A stretch of DNA of 10,042 nt from assembly GCA_900554895.1 (NCBI GenBank), contig USIX01000079.1, positions 1 to 10,042 on the forward strand. Reading direction: 5' to 3'. Source of the DNA: an uncultured Megamonas sp. GTDB lineage: Bacteria; Bacillota; Negativicutes; Selenomonadales; Selenomonadaceae. The notes beneath the pieces are model-generated. The model saw only the letters and a list, made by a program, of their open reading frames with translations. It was not told the DNA's origin and ran no database searches. The position numbers and the translations under genes were made by a program. Shown piece by piece: positions 1 through 7,727 of this stretch. Each line of letters begins with the position of its first letter. Within the stretch, counting starts at the first letter, position 1.

Positions 1-14
1 ATATTATGGTTATC

Positions 15-20
15 TATAAT
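15..20 (+). promoter_or_regulatory. Candidate -10 box for the tyrosine recombinase gene
   Basis: A perfect TATAAT lies at 15-20, which would place a transcription start near 27, about 50 bases before the recombinase ATG. The matching -35 box would fall just outside the left edge of the window, so the promoter cannot be confirmed. The region is very AT-rich, so a chance match is possible. Confidence 0.3.
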
Positions 21-78
21 TAATAGGTAAAAACATATTAAGAAACAGATAAGAAAAAATAGGAAGAGATGATTATAT

Positions 79-1086
79 ATGGAAAATTTTCGGGTAATTG
101 AAAACCAGTTTTTAACAACGGGAAATTATATTAAACAGGAAGAAATCAATGAAAATACGTTGCTGTTAAATTATAAAACATTACTGGCTAGATATTTATC
201 ACAAGGTGAACCGGCTGAAGATACTTTGAGAAATTATTATTCGGCTATTGACCAATATATAAAGTGGTGTCTGGAAAATAAATGTCATCCGCTAAAAATT
301 ACGGAATATCAGTTCATGTATTATCGTGATTTTTTATTGAAATCTAAAATGAAGAAAGGCAGTATAAAATCCAAACTAAATGCTATTAAACAATTTTATA
401 ATATAGCTGTAAAACTTAATTTAATAAAATCCAGTCCAGCTAAAGATGTAGGTGTGAAAGCTTATGAACCGAATGAAATTTCTCCGTTGAAATTTCTGAC
501 GGTTGAACAGTTGAATCACCTGTTGAATATTATTCCGGAATATGATGGAAAACATGTAGAATATTTGCGTGATAAAACGATAATCATGTTAATGGCATTG
601 GAAGGGCTGCGTACTGTGGAAGTATATCGTATGTCGGTAAGCGATATTAACTGGGATATGAAAACTATATATATTCACGGAAAAGGACATAATGATTTTA
701 TTTATCCAAGACAGGATGTATTCGATATATTAAAAGATTATTTGGATATACGTCCATTTTCGTTGGAAAATGTAGATAAATTCGGTGAGCCGGTATTTAC
801 GTCCGTATCAAATTTCAGTAAGGGAAAACGGATGGACAGACGCGGTATTCGTTATAATATTGACAAATGGTTGGATAAAGCAGGCTATAAAAAAGCCGGT
901 ATAAGCTGTCATATGTTACGTCATACATGTGGTACTCTTTTGTACAGAAATACGAAAGATTTACAGATTGTTAAAGAAGTTTTGCGACATAGTGATATTA
1001 ACATTACCAGCAAATATGCGCATGTATATGACCAAATGAATAAAAGATACAGTTCTACAATTAAATTGGATGAAGAAAAAGATTGA
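79..1086 (+). CDS. Tyrosine recombinase / phage-type integrase (XerC/D-like)
   Basis: Site-specific DNA recombinase that cuts and rejoins DNA through a covalent 3'-phosphotyrosine intermediate. The order is standard: an N-terminal SAM-like core-binding domain (about residues 30-118), then the catalytic domain (about 138-325). All expected catalytic residues can be placed: R178 in EGLRTVEV, K202 in the beta-hairpin HGKG, H278 and R281 in CHMLRH, H304 in LRHSD, and the nucleophile Y313 in SKYAHV. Nothing is truncated, and 335 residues is usual for phage- or element-type integrases and slightly longer than XerC/XerD. The ATG at 79 is preceded by AGGAAGAG at 61-68, 10 bases away. It stands alone: no excisionase, relaxase or phage gene is visible, and its left side is cut by the window. 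It could be the end of an integrated element, a remnant, or a domesticated recombinase; its target site cannot be told from the sequence. Confidence 0.93.
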   Translation: MENFRVIENQFLTTGNYIKQEEINENTLLLNYKTLLARYLSQGEPAEDTLRNYYSAIDQYIKWCLENKCHPLKITEYQFMYYRDFLLKSKMKKGSIKSKLNAIKQFYNIAVKLNLIKSSPAKDVGVKAYEPNEISPLKFLTVEQLNHLLNIIPEYDGKHVEYLRDKTIIMLMALEGLRTVEVYRMSVSDINWDMKTIYIHGKGHNDFIYPRQDVFDILKDYLDIRPFSLENVDKFGEPVFTSVSNFSKGKRMDRRGIRYNIDKWLDKAGYKKAGISCHMLRHTCGTLLYRNTKDLQIVKEVLRHSDINITSKYAHVYDQMNKRYSSTIKLDEEKD

Positions 1087-1171
1087 TAGAAAATGATTAT
1101 AAAATAGCTTTAATATTTACTGTTACAGATAACATAGTTCTAATCGTATATTGTCCATAAATTATGTTAGA

Positions 1172-1200
1172 TTGACTAAATATATTATAAAAAGTATAAT
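1172..1200 (+). promoter_or_regulatory. Sigma-70/SigA promoter for the PRC-barrel gene
   Basis: TTGACT at 1172-1177 and TATAAT at 1195-1200 are separated by exactly 17 bases: five of six -35 positions and all -10 positions match consensus. The predicted start is near 1207, so the transcript would have a leader of about 100 bases, including the hairpin at 1233-1266, before the small PRC-barrel gene. It is the best-looking promoter in the window. Confidence 0.75.
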
Positions 1201-1232
1201 ATGTTCGTATCACAACTTTATCAAATCTATAA

Positions 1233-1266
1233 AAAGAGTATCCAATAGTTTTATTAGATACTCTTT
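1233..1266 (+). terminator. Leader hairpin / possible terminator or attenuator
   Basis: AAAGAGTATC (1233-1242) pairs perfectly with GATACTCTTT (1257-1266). After one C-A mismatch, four more pairs (1244-1247 with 1252-1255) are possible inside. The right arm runs into the T-rich but interrupted stretch TTTATTAATT. This could terminate transcripts of the recombinase gene, which ends at 1086, but it lies downstream of the promoter at 1172-1200 and upstream of the PRC-barrel gene. It may therefore act as an attenuator or a structured 5' leader. The weak U-tract makes efficient termination uncertain. Confidence 0.5.
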
Positions 1267-1307
1267 ATTAATTAAATTTGAAGAAAGAAGAAAGAAGGTT
1301 GTTGTTT

Positions 1308-1613
1308 TTGGAAATACGATACGACAAATGCGAACTATTAGGAAAACAAGTATATTTAGATGTAGGCGAGGCACTAGGAGAAACAAATTGCGCAATATTT
1401 GACAAAGCAACACATAAAGTAATTGCGTTAGGAATACAAAAAAACAACAATGCCCAATTTCTTAATATTGTTCCTTATAAAAGAATAGTATATATTGATG
1501 ATGAAGCTATAATCATTCCTTCGAAAACAGATATTATATCTTATGATGAATTTTTTGCGGAAAATTTAAAGAAAGCTATGGCGGATTCATATAAAACAAA
1601 CTATAAAATATAA
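1308..1613 (+). CDS. Small PRC-barrel domain protein
   Basis: A 101-residue protein, almost wholly one PRC-barrel-like fold. Visible signature elements, numbered from the start chosen here, are L11-G12-K13-x-V15, G20-E21-x-L23-G24, an acidic turn at D32, a hydrophobic strand V38-I39-A40-L41, V55-P56-Y57-x-x-I60, and D64-D65-E66-A67 followed by I68-I69-I70. PRC barrels are small beta-barrel modules seen in RimM, in photosynthetic reaction centre H subunits, and in many stand-alone proteins of unknown role; a binding or adaptor function is usual. A short charged tail (about 78-101) follows. I chose the TTG at 1308 because AAGAAGG at 1292-1298 lies 9 bases upstream; TTG codons at 1278, 1299 and 1302 are in frame and cannot be excluded. 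It is convergent with mutL and has its own promoter. The family call rests on motif pattern only, and the specific function is unknown. Confidence 0.68.
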   Translation: MEIRYDKCELLGKQVYLDVGEALGETNCAIFDKATHKVIALGIQKNNNAQFLNIVPYKRIVYIDDEAIIIPSKTDIISYDEFFAENLKKAMADSYKTNYKI

Positions 1614-1655
1614 CTGTTTAATTTTTGTTTAAAAACAATAACAAAATAATGAAAT

Positions 1656-1696
1656 AAAGAGCATAAAACCTTTATTTTTAAGGTTTTATGCTCTTT
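1656..1696 (-). terminator. Intrinsic terminator of the miaB-mutS-mutL operon, possibly bidirectional
   Basis: A perfect 17-bp stem (1656-1672 with 1680-1696) encloses a 7-base loop and begins 4 bases after the mutL stop codon. On the minus strand it is followed by the T-rich run ATTTCATTATTTTG; on the plus strand it is followed by GTATTTACTG, with fewer Ts. It sits between two converging genes (PRC-barrel gene ending at 1613, mutL ending at 1701), so it probably ends transcription from both sides, better from the mutL side. Confidence 0.85.
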
Positions 1697-1700
1697 GTAT

Positions 1701-3590
1701 TTACTGCACTCTTTTAAACATTTTTTCCAAATCGTAAGTGCTGAATTTGATGATTGTCGGTCTGCCGTGAGGGCAAGTATAAGGCAGTGATGTATTTACC
1801 AGTTCGTTTAAGATGATTTTCATTTGAGCAATATTCAAAATATCACCGGCTTTAATAGCAGCCTTGCAGGCTGTCATTGCAAGGCAGGAATGGCGTATTT
1901 CCTGCGGAGTCGGTGCATGAAGCTGTGCCAATGAATGCAAAATTTCACGGAAAACGGTTTCCGCTTCACTGCTTTTTATATCTGCCGGTATATCTTTTAA
2001 GCGGATTTGATTTTGTCCGGCAAGTTCCGCATTGAAACCGAGTTCATATAAAGTCTGCTGATGTTCTTCAATTAAATCACTTTCTGAAGGACTAACATCG
2101 AGAAATAAATGCACGAGCAGCGGCTGAACGGCTATTCCGTCAGTCTGTCTGGCGAATTTATCGTATAAAATGCGTTCGTGTGCTGCATGCTGGTCGATTA
2201 TATACATTCCTCCGTTTGGCCCTTGCGCCACGATAAAGCAGGTATCAATCTGTCCAATCGGTATCAGATTGCCGGCTTCCTGTATACTTTCTGTATCATC
2301 AGTACAATTAGCATATTTATTTTTTTCCGTATCGTTTTTTATTGAAAAATCTATCGCAGCAGAACTTTCTTTAACGAGATTTTTCGTCATTTTTTCAGTC
2401 GTTTTGGATATATTTTGCGGATGAAGCTGTTGTTGAGCGGCGCGAAAATCATTTAAACTATACTGTTTTACAGGCATAGCAGAGATTTCACTGCTTTTTT
2501 TTGACGGCTCAAATAACGGCGTCTGTTTAGGCTGATTATTTTCTGTCTGTATATGCAGGGTTTTATCGGCCACCGGTGCGGCAAAATCACTGAGTTTTTG
2601 TTTTCCGCTTGGTTTAATCGCTTCCAGAACAGCTGTATATACGGCTTTAAACAGGCGGTTTTCATCTTCAAATTTCACTTCGGCTTTTTGCGGATGAACA
2701 TTGATATCTATCGTTCGTTTGTCGATTTCAATATTTAATACGGCAAAAGGATATCCGCTCTTCGGCAGAAGTGAATGGTACGCATTGTCAATCGCTTTAT
2801 AAATAATGCGGCTGGTTATAACACGCCCGTTTACAATCAGCGTCTGCCAGGCGCGTGAACTGCGAATGACGGCGGGTTTTGTAATAAATCCTGTAATTTT
2901 TATATCCTCATCGATAAATTCCACCGGCAGAAGTTCTTCGCTGACTTTCGTTCCGTAGATACATTCGATAACATCATAAAGAGAATTATTGCCCGGCGTT
3001 GTTATCGTTGTTTTATTGTTATTAATTAATTTAAAAGAAATATGCGGTTTGGAAAAAGCGAGTTTTACAATGAAATCATTGATTTTATTTGCTTCCGTAG
3101 TTGTGGTCTTAAGAAATTTCTTGCGTGCCGGTACATTGAAGAACAAATCTTCAACTTTAATCGTCGTGCCGATATTGCAGCCGACTTCTTCAATTTCATC
3201 TGTACTTCCGCCTGTCATTTTTACCATAGTGCCTAAATCGGCATTCTGCGGACGGGTCATGAGACAGAACCTAGATACTGCGGCAATGGACGGCAGTGCT
3301 TCGCCGCGAAAACCCAGTGTATTTATTTTCATCAGGTCGTCCACCTGCTGAATTTTGCTGGTGGCGTGGCGCAGTACGCACAGGCGAGCATTTTGCATAT
3401 CCATACCCGTGCCGTTATCCGTAACACGCATGAAGGAAGTTCCGCCTGCCATTATCTCCACTTCGATTTTGTCGGCACGGGCATCAATAGAGTTTTCCAC
3501 TAATTCTTTTATAACAGAAGCCGGCCGTTCCACCACTTCGCCGGCGGCGATTTTATCGACCGTTACATCATCTAAAATATGAATTGTCAT
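1701..3590 (-). CDS. mutL: DNA mismatch repair protein MutL (endonuclease-type)
   Basis: Links mismatch recognition by MutS to strand incision. The N-terminal GHKL ATPase (about residues 1-330) has E29 and N33 in IKELVENSIDA, DNGTGM at 58-63, RHATSKI at 74-80, LGFRGEAL at 92-99 and the NVPARKKF segment at 152-159. A variable, polar linker (about 335-440) follows. The C-terminal domain holds the nicking-endonuclease and zinc motifs: DQHAAHE at 466-472, ACK at 574-576, CPHGRP at 606-611 and a final F-K-R-V tail. QPLLV at 489-493 sits where other MutL proteins bind the sliding clamp. The usual motif is DQHA-x2-E-x4-E, and here the last residue is D477. The length of 629 is normal. The ATG overlaps the mutS stop as ATGA, with AGAGGA 6 bases upstream, so translation is probably coupled. 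Last gene of the operon. Confidence 0.98.
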   Translation of the reverse strand: MTIHILDDVTVDKIAAGEVVERPASVIKELVENSIDARADKIEVEIMAGGTSFMRVTDNGTGMDMQNARLCVLRHATSKIQQVDDLMKINTLGFRGEALPSIAAVSRFCLMTRPQNADLGTMVKMTGGSTDEIEEVGCNIGTTIKVEDLFFNVPARKKFLKTTTTEANKINDFIVKLAFSKPHISFKLINNNKTTITTPGNNSLYDVIECIYGTKVSEELLPVEFIDEDIKITGFITKPAVIRSSRAWQTLIVNGRVITSRIIYKAIDNAYHSLLPKSGYPFAVLNIEIDKRTIDINVHPQKAEVKFEDENRLFKAVYTAVLEAIKPSGKQKLSDFAAPVADKTLHIQTENNQPKQTPLFEPSKKSSEISAMPVKQYSLNDFRAAQQQLHPQNISKTTEKMTKNLVKESSAAIDFSIKNDTEKNKYANCTDDTESIQEAGNLIPIGQIDTCFIVAQGPNGGMYIIDQHAAHERILYDKFARQTDGIAVQPLLVHLFLDVSPSESDLIEEHQQTLYELGFNAELAGQNQIRLKDIPADIKSSEAETVFREILHSLAQLHAPTPQEIRHSCLAMTACKAAIKAGDILNIAQMKIILNELVNTSLPYTCPHGRPTIIKFSTYDLEKMFKRVQ

Positions 3591-6292
3591 ATGTTGTCCT
3601 CTTGCTTTGCTTGTTGCTGAAGTTCATACAATTTATTCATGGCATCAAGCGGTGTCATACTCATTAAATCCAATTCCTTCAGCTGAACAGAAATACTCAC
3701 ACCGAACAGCGTCGGCATTTCTGCTACCTGTAAAAACTGCAGTTTATTCTGCTTCGGTGTACTGTCGGCATTATCCAAATCCGTTTCAGCCTTATATTCG
3801 TTTTGTTCATCTTTAGCTGAATGTGTACGGTTTATTGTATGCGATGCAGCGTTTTCGCTTTTATCTGTTTCAACGCAAACAGCATTTTTTTCTTTTTCAG
3901 CTGTATTTTCCAAATCCGCTAAAATACATTCAGCCCGTTTTACTACGTTCTGCGGCAGACCGGCAAGTTTTGCTACGTGGATGCCGTACGATTTATCGGC
4001 ACTGCCCGGAATAATGCGACGCAGAAATGTTACGTCCGTTCCTTTTTCCTTGACGGCGATACAGTAATTTTTTACATGCTGGGTATCTTCAAGGTCGGTA
4101 AGTTCATGATAATGCGTAGCAAATAAAGTTTTTGCTCCGATATTGTCCCGGATATGTTCGATGACGGCACGGGCAATGCTCATACCGTCGTACGTACTCG
4201 TACCGCGTCCGATTTCATCAAGAATGACGAGACTGTTTTTTGTGGCGTATTTTAAAATATGTGCAACTTCGTTCATTTCCACCATGAAAGTGCTCTGTCC
4301 GCTGACAAGGTCGTCGCTGGCACCGATACGAGTAAAAATTTTATCCACAGGACAAATTTTCGCTTCCCGTGCTGGAATGAATGAACCTATCTGCGCCATT
4401 AAGGTAAGCAGTGCCGTTTGGCGCATATATGTCGATTTACCTGCCATATTCGGACCAGTAATAATCATGATTTCGTTTTGTCCATTGTCAAGATGCGTAT
4501 CGTTCGGTACAAATATATCGCGTGATAAAATCCGTTCGACCAGCGGGTGGCGGCCGTCCTTAATATCGATTATGCCCCCTTCTGCCAGCTGCGGACGGAT
4601 ATAATCGTATTCCGCTCCTGCCTGCGCCAGACTTACAAGTACGTCCAAAATTGCTATTTCATGTGCCGTATCCTGAATGGAGCTGATTTTTTCCTTTAAA
4701 CTTTCACGTATCTGCGTAAACAGATTATATTCAATCTGTACGATTTTTTCCTGTGCACCAAGTATTTTTGTTTCAAACTCTTTCAGTTCCGGTGTAATAT
4801 ACCGCTCCGCATTGGCAAGCGTCTGCTTACGGATATAATAATCCGGTACTTTTTCCGTTGAGCTGTGGCGTACTTCGATATAATAGCCGAAAACTTTGTT
4901 ATAACCGATTTTCAGCGATTTTATATCGGTTTTCGCTTTTTCTTCCTCTTCCATCTGCTGTAATAAACGTTTGCTGTTGCGGGCGATATTGCGATACTCG
5001 TCAAGTTCGGCGTTATAGCCGTCTTTAATGAAACCGCCTTCCCGAATGGAAAAGCCCGGGTTATCTACGATTGCTTTATCGATTAATTTTACCAAATCGT
5101 CATAAAGCAGAATATTGCTGTCGATTTTTTTTATGAGCGGAGCAGAAAGTTTCGTCAGCTGTTTTTTTACAGCCGGCAAAACACGTAGAGATGATTTCAG
5201 CGCATTCATGTCGCGGGCATTGGCACTGCCGATTTCCATACGTGTCAGGAGCCGTTCAAAATCATAAATTTCTTTCATGATTTCCCGCAGATTATTACGT
5301 ACAAAAAACTCGCTGACAAGATTTTCCACGGCATCAAGGCGGGCATTTATGCGTTTTTTGCTTAGCAGAGGATACTCGAGCCATTTGCGGAGCAGACGGC
5401 TGCCCATAGCGGTACGCGTAAAGTCAAGTACGTCGTACAGTGTATCTTTTTTACCGCCGTCACGCAGATTACGGGTTATTTCCAAATTGCGCAGTGTATA
5501 CGTATCAATAAACAAAGCTTTGGACGAATCCAGATACGTCAGCCGGTTTAAGTGGCTCAAATCGGTTTTTACCGTATCGTGGGCATAGTCAAGAAGCGTA
5601 GCCACTGCTTTTTTCACCGACTCATTCTCCGGTCTGTTCTGCGCATTGAAATGCTGTACAATACGGTCATCGACATGAGCGGAAACAGAATCCATTTCAT
5701 TTACAAGACAGTTCGGCAGACGTAAATCCAGAAAATCGTGAAGCTGTTTATCAAAAGAAAACGGTTTTATCAGTAACAGCTCCGGCATCATCAGGCGGTA
5801 CAGTTCATCAAGCAGCAGCTGACAGCGGTCGGCTCCGTCGTACAGTCCGTAAAAGCATTCGCCGGTGGTAATATCCGCTCCAGCCAGCACAATCTGCTGA
5901 TTTTCTTCATATATTAATGTAATATAGTTGTTTTTACTGCCGGAAAGCGCCTCTTCGCTCATCACCGTACCGGGTGTAACGATTTTAATTACTTCACGTT
6001 TTGTCAGTCCTTTAGCTTTCGGGTCGCCGATTTGTTCGCAAATGGCTACCTTATAACCGCGATTGACGAGTTTGTTAATATACGGTTCAGCGGAATGATA
6101 CGGCACACCGCACATGGGAATGCCGTCACCTGCCGTACTGCGCTTGGTCAGCGTAAGTTCCAGCTCTTTGGAGACAAGCAGGGCATCATCCATGAACATC
6201 TCATAAAAATCACCCAGACGGAAAAATAGTATCTGGTCGGGATGCGCATTTTTTACTGCCTGATACTGTTGCATCATCGGAGTCAATTTCAA
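3587..6292 (-). CDS. mutS: DNA mismatch repair protein MutS
   Basis: Mismatch- and loop-recognising ATPase that starts methyl-independent mismatch repair and hands over to MutL. The N-terminal domain holds the mismatch-wedging F29-Y30-E31 in GDFYEMF. Connector, lever and clamp domains follow (about 125-570), then the ABC-type ATPase with Walker A GPNMAGKST at 613-621, Walker B LVILDEIG at 688-695 and ATHYHEL at 725-731. A polar, charged linker of about 50 residues (797-850) precedes the C-terminal helix-loop-helix (about 870-897). Where many MutS proteins have a QLSLF-type clamp-binding motif, this one reads MPTLF (859-863). The start is TTG at 6292, supported by GGAGG at 6301-6305 with 8-base spacing; the site lies inside the last codons of miaB. 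MiaB stops 3 bases before, and mutL overlaps the end. Length (901) is slightly above the usual 850-880 because of the linker. Confidence 0.98.
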   Translation of the reverse strand: MKLTPMMQQYQAVKNAHPDQILFFRLGDFYEMFMDDALLVSKELELTLTKRSTAGDGIPMCGVPYHSAEPYINKLVNRGYKVAICEQIGDPKAKGLTKREVIKIVTPGTVMSEEALSGSKNNYITLIYEENQQIVLAGADITTGECFYGLYDGADRCQLLLDELYRLMMPELLLIKPFSFDKQLHDFLDLRLPNCLVNEMDSVSAHVDDRIVQHFNAQNRPENESVKKAVATLLDYAHDTVKTDLSHLNRLTYLDSSKALFIDTYTLRNLEITRNLRDGGKKDTLYDVLDFTRTAMGSRLLRKWLEYPLLSKKRINARLDAVENLVSEFFVRNNLREIMKEIYDFERLLTRMEIGSANARDMNALKSSLRVLPAVKKQLTKLSAPLIKKIDSNILLYDDLVKLIDKAIVDNPGFSIREGGFIKDGYNAELDEYRNIARNSKRLLQQMEEEEKAKTDIKSLKIGYNKVFGYYIEVRHSSTEKVPDYYIRKQTLANAERYITPELKEFETKILGAQEKIVQIEYNLFTQIRESLKEKISSIQDTAHEIAILDVLVSLAQAGAEYDYIRPQLAEGGIIDIKDGRHPLVERILSRDIFVPNDTHLDNGQNEIMIITGPNMAGKSTYMRQTALLTLMAQIGSFIPAREAKICPVDKIFTRIGASDDLVSGQSTFMVEMNEVAHILKYATKNSLVILDEIGRGTSTYDGMSIARAVIEHIRDNIGAKTLFATHYHELTDLEDTQHVKNYCIAVKEKGTDVTFLRRIIPGSADKSYGIHVAKLAGLPQNVVKRAECILADLENTAEKEKNAVCVETDKSENAASHTINRTHSAKDEQNEYKAETDLDNADSTPKQNKLQFLQVAEMPTLFGVSISVQLKELDLMSMTPLDAMNKLYELQQQAKQEDNI

Positions 6293-6295
6293 AAA

Positions 6296-7621
6296 TTATC
6301 CCTCCAGTTCGCCTTTTAATACCCATGTCTGCGGATGTGTGATTTTCACCTGTACAAGGTCGCCGATTTTTTCGTTTTTATGCTGCCATAAAACAATTTT
6401 ATTCGTGCGTGTGTGACCGGTATATACATTTTCATCCGTTTTGCTAGGACCTTCAACCATTACTTCCATCGTTTCATTTAATAACTTTTCGTTAATTTCT
6501 CTGCTGATTTCATTCTGCACGTCCATTAATTTATGCAAACGTTCCTTTTTAACGTCTTGCGGCACCTGATTTTCCATAGTTGCCGCCGGTGTGCCGGAAC
6601 GTTTGGAATAGATGAACGTATACGCCGCATCATAACGGATTTCCTTCAGGAAAGCGAGCATTTGTTCGAAATCTTCTTCCGTTTCTCCCGGAAAACCGAC
6701 AATTAAATCAGTTGTGAAACTGGCATTAGGAAATTCTCGGCGTATTTTAGCAACAAGTTCTTTATAGTAGGCTGTAGTATAGCCGCGGTTCATGGCATTG
6801 AGCATTTTATCAGTACCGTACTGAACCGGCAGATGAAAATGTTCGCAGATATGTTTGCTGTTTTTTATAGCAGCAATCACTTTGTCGGTTAAATCACGTG
6901 GATGAGAAGTCATATAACGGATACGTTCAATACCTTCAATTTTATCCACCATAGTTAAAAGGTCGGCAAAATCGGCATCTTCTCTGTCTTTGCCGTACGA
7001 ATTGACATTTTGTCCGAGCAGTGTAACTTCTTTTACGCCGTTTCGTACCATTTTCGTGATTTCCGCCACGATTTCCTGCGGGCTGCGGCTGCGCTCTCTG
7101 CCGCGTACATACGGTACGATGCAGTAAGTGCAGAAATTATTGCAGCCGTACATAATCGGTACATAGGCAAACAGTGAATTATTTTCCGCCGGTTCAACAT
7201 TCGGCGGCATATCATAATCACCGGCAAGCTTCACTACATGACCGCGTGAAGCATATATTTCCTCCAATACTGCCGGCAAGTCGTACATTTTATTTGTTCC
7301 CAGCACGAAATCGACATGCGGTGCTTTCTTGAAAATTACATCACCGTCTTTTTGTGCCATACAGCCGGTGATACCCAGGATTAAATTCGGATTTTGCTGT
7401 TTTAAATGTTTTATTTCTCCGATTTTACCATAAATTTTTTTTTCTGCACTTTCGCGTACACAGCAAGTATTTATAATGATAATATCGGCATTTTCCATTT
7501 TATCCGCCGGTTTGTAGCCCATTCGCTCCAGCTGTCCGGCAAAACGTTCTCCGTCGGAGAAATTCATCTGACAGCCGTACGGCAGAATTTTATAAAAAAG
7601 TTGTTTATTTATCTGTACCAA
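6296..7621 (-). CDS. miaB: tRNA-2-methylthio-N6-dimethylallyladenosine synthase MiaB
   Basis: Radical-SAM methylthiotransferase that converts i6A37 to ms2i6A37 in tRNAs reading codons that begin with U. The N-terminal UPF0004 domain carries the three cysteines of the auxiliary iron-sulfur cluster: C17 (YGCQMN), C53 (NTCCVRESA) and C87 (GCMAQ). The radical-SAM cluster motif is C160-x3-C164-x2-C167 in YGCNNFCTYC, followed by VPYVRGRERSR. A TRAM domain covers about residues 373-437. The length of 441 matches the family. The start is TTG at 7621: AAGGAGAG at 7631-7638 is 9 bases upstream and no better in-frame start is visible. The start gives MVQINKQLFYKILPYGCQMN, which places the first Cys correctly. 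It is the first gene of the miaB-mutS-mutL operon, an arrangement common in Bacillota. MiaA, which makes its i6A substrate, is not in the window. Confidence 0.97.
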   Translation of the reverse strand: MVQINKQLFYKILPYGCQMNFSDGERFAGQLERMGYKPADKMENADIIIINTCCVRESAEKKIYGKIGEIKHLKQQNPNLILGITGCMAQKDGDVIFKKAPHVDFVLGTNKMYDLPAVLEEIYASRGHVVKLAGDYDMPPNVEPAENNSLFAYVPIMYGCNNFCTYCIVPYVRGRERSRSPQEIVAEITKMVRNGVKEVTLLGQNVNSYGKDREDADFADLLTMVDKIEGIERIRYMTSHPRDLTDKVIAAIKNSKHICEHFHLPVQYGTDKMLNAMNRGYTTAYYKELVAKIRREFPNASFTTDLIVGFPGETEEDFEQMLAFLKEIRYDAAYTFIYSKRSGTPAATMENQVPQDVKKERLHKLMDVQNEISREINEKLLNETMEVMVEGPSKTDENVYTGHTRTNKIVLWQHKNEKIGDLVQVKITHPQTWVLKGELEG

Positions 7622-7682
7622 AATATACTACTCTCCTTTTTGTCTGTTTTTCTATAAAAAAGCTAATCATCAAAGACGTCAA

Positions 7683-7713
7683 ATAGCCACCAGCTCAATT
7701 TACTGGTGGCTAT
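7683..7713 (-). promoter_or_regulatory. Hairpin in the miaB leader
   Basis: An 11-bp perfect inverted repeat (7683-7693 with 7703-7713; core AGCCACCAG/CTGGTGGCT) with a 9-base loop. On the minus strand it is followed by only TTTGACGTC, so the T-tract is poor for an intrinsic terminator. It lies about 8 bases after the predicted miaB transcription start, so the operon mRNA would carry it near its 5' end. It may stabilise the mRNA, act as an attenuator, or end transcripts arriving from the DUF805 gene; the sequence does not decide. Confidence 0.55.
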
Positions 7714-7727
7714 ACCTTTAGATAAAT

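Noticed and set aside
1151..1402. Open frame of 83 codons on the plus strand in front of and overlapping the PRC-barrel gene
   Set aside because: It covers the promoter and hairpin, its product is a basic, low-information sequence with no family likeness, and it overlaps a better supported gene in another frame.
1210..1450. Two minus-strand open frames of 60-67 codons opposite the PRC-barrel gene
   Set aside because: They mirror the coding strand of the PRC-barrel gene, have no convincing ribosome binding site, and look like random hydrophobic translation.
1233..1696. The two AAAGAG-containing hairpins (1233-1266 and 1656-1696) as a repeat pair or integrase attachment sites
   Set aside because: They share only the short AAAGAG/CTCTTT ends, which are common in intrinsic terminators; the stems and loops differ and no longer direct repeat is present.
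2989..3351. Plus-strand open frame of 120 codons inside mutL
   Set aside because: It is opposite the conserved MutL N-terminal ATPase region and has no recognisable domain.
4143..4604. Plus-strand open frame of 153 codons inside mutS
   Set aside because: It lies wholly opposite the conserved MutS ATPase domain, which explains the open frame, and shows no motif of its own.
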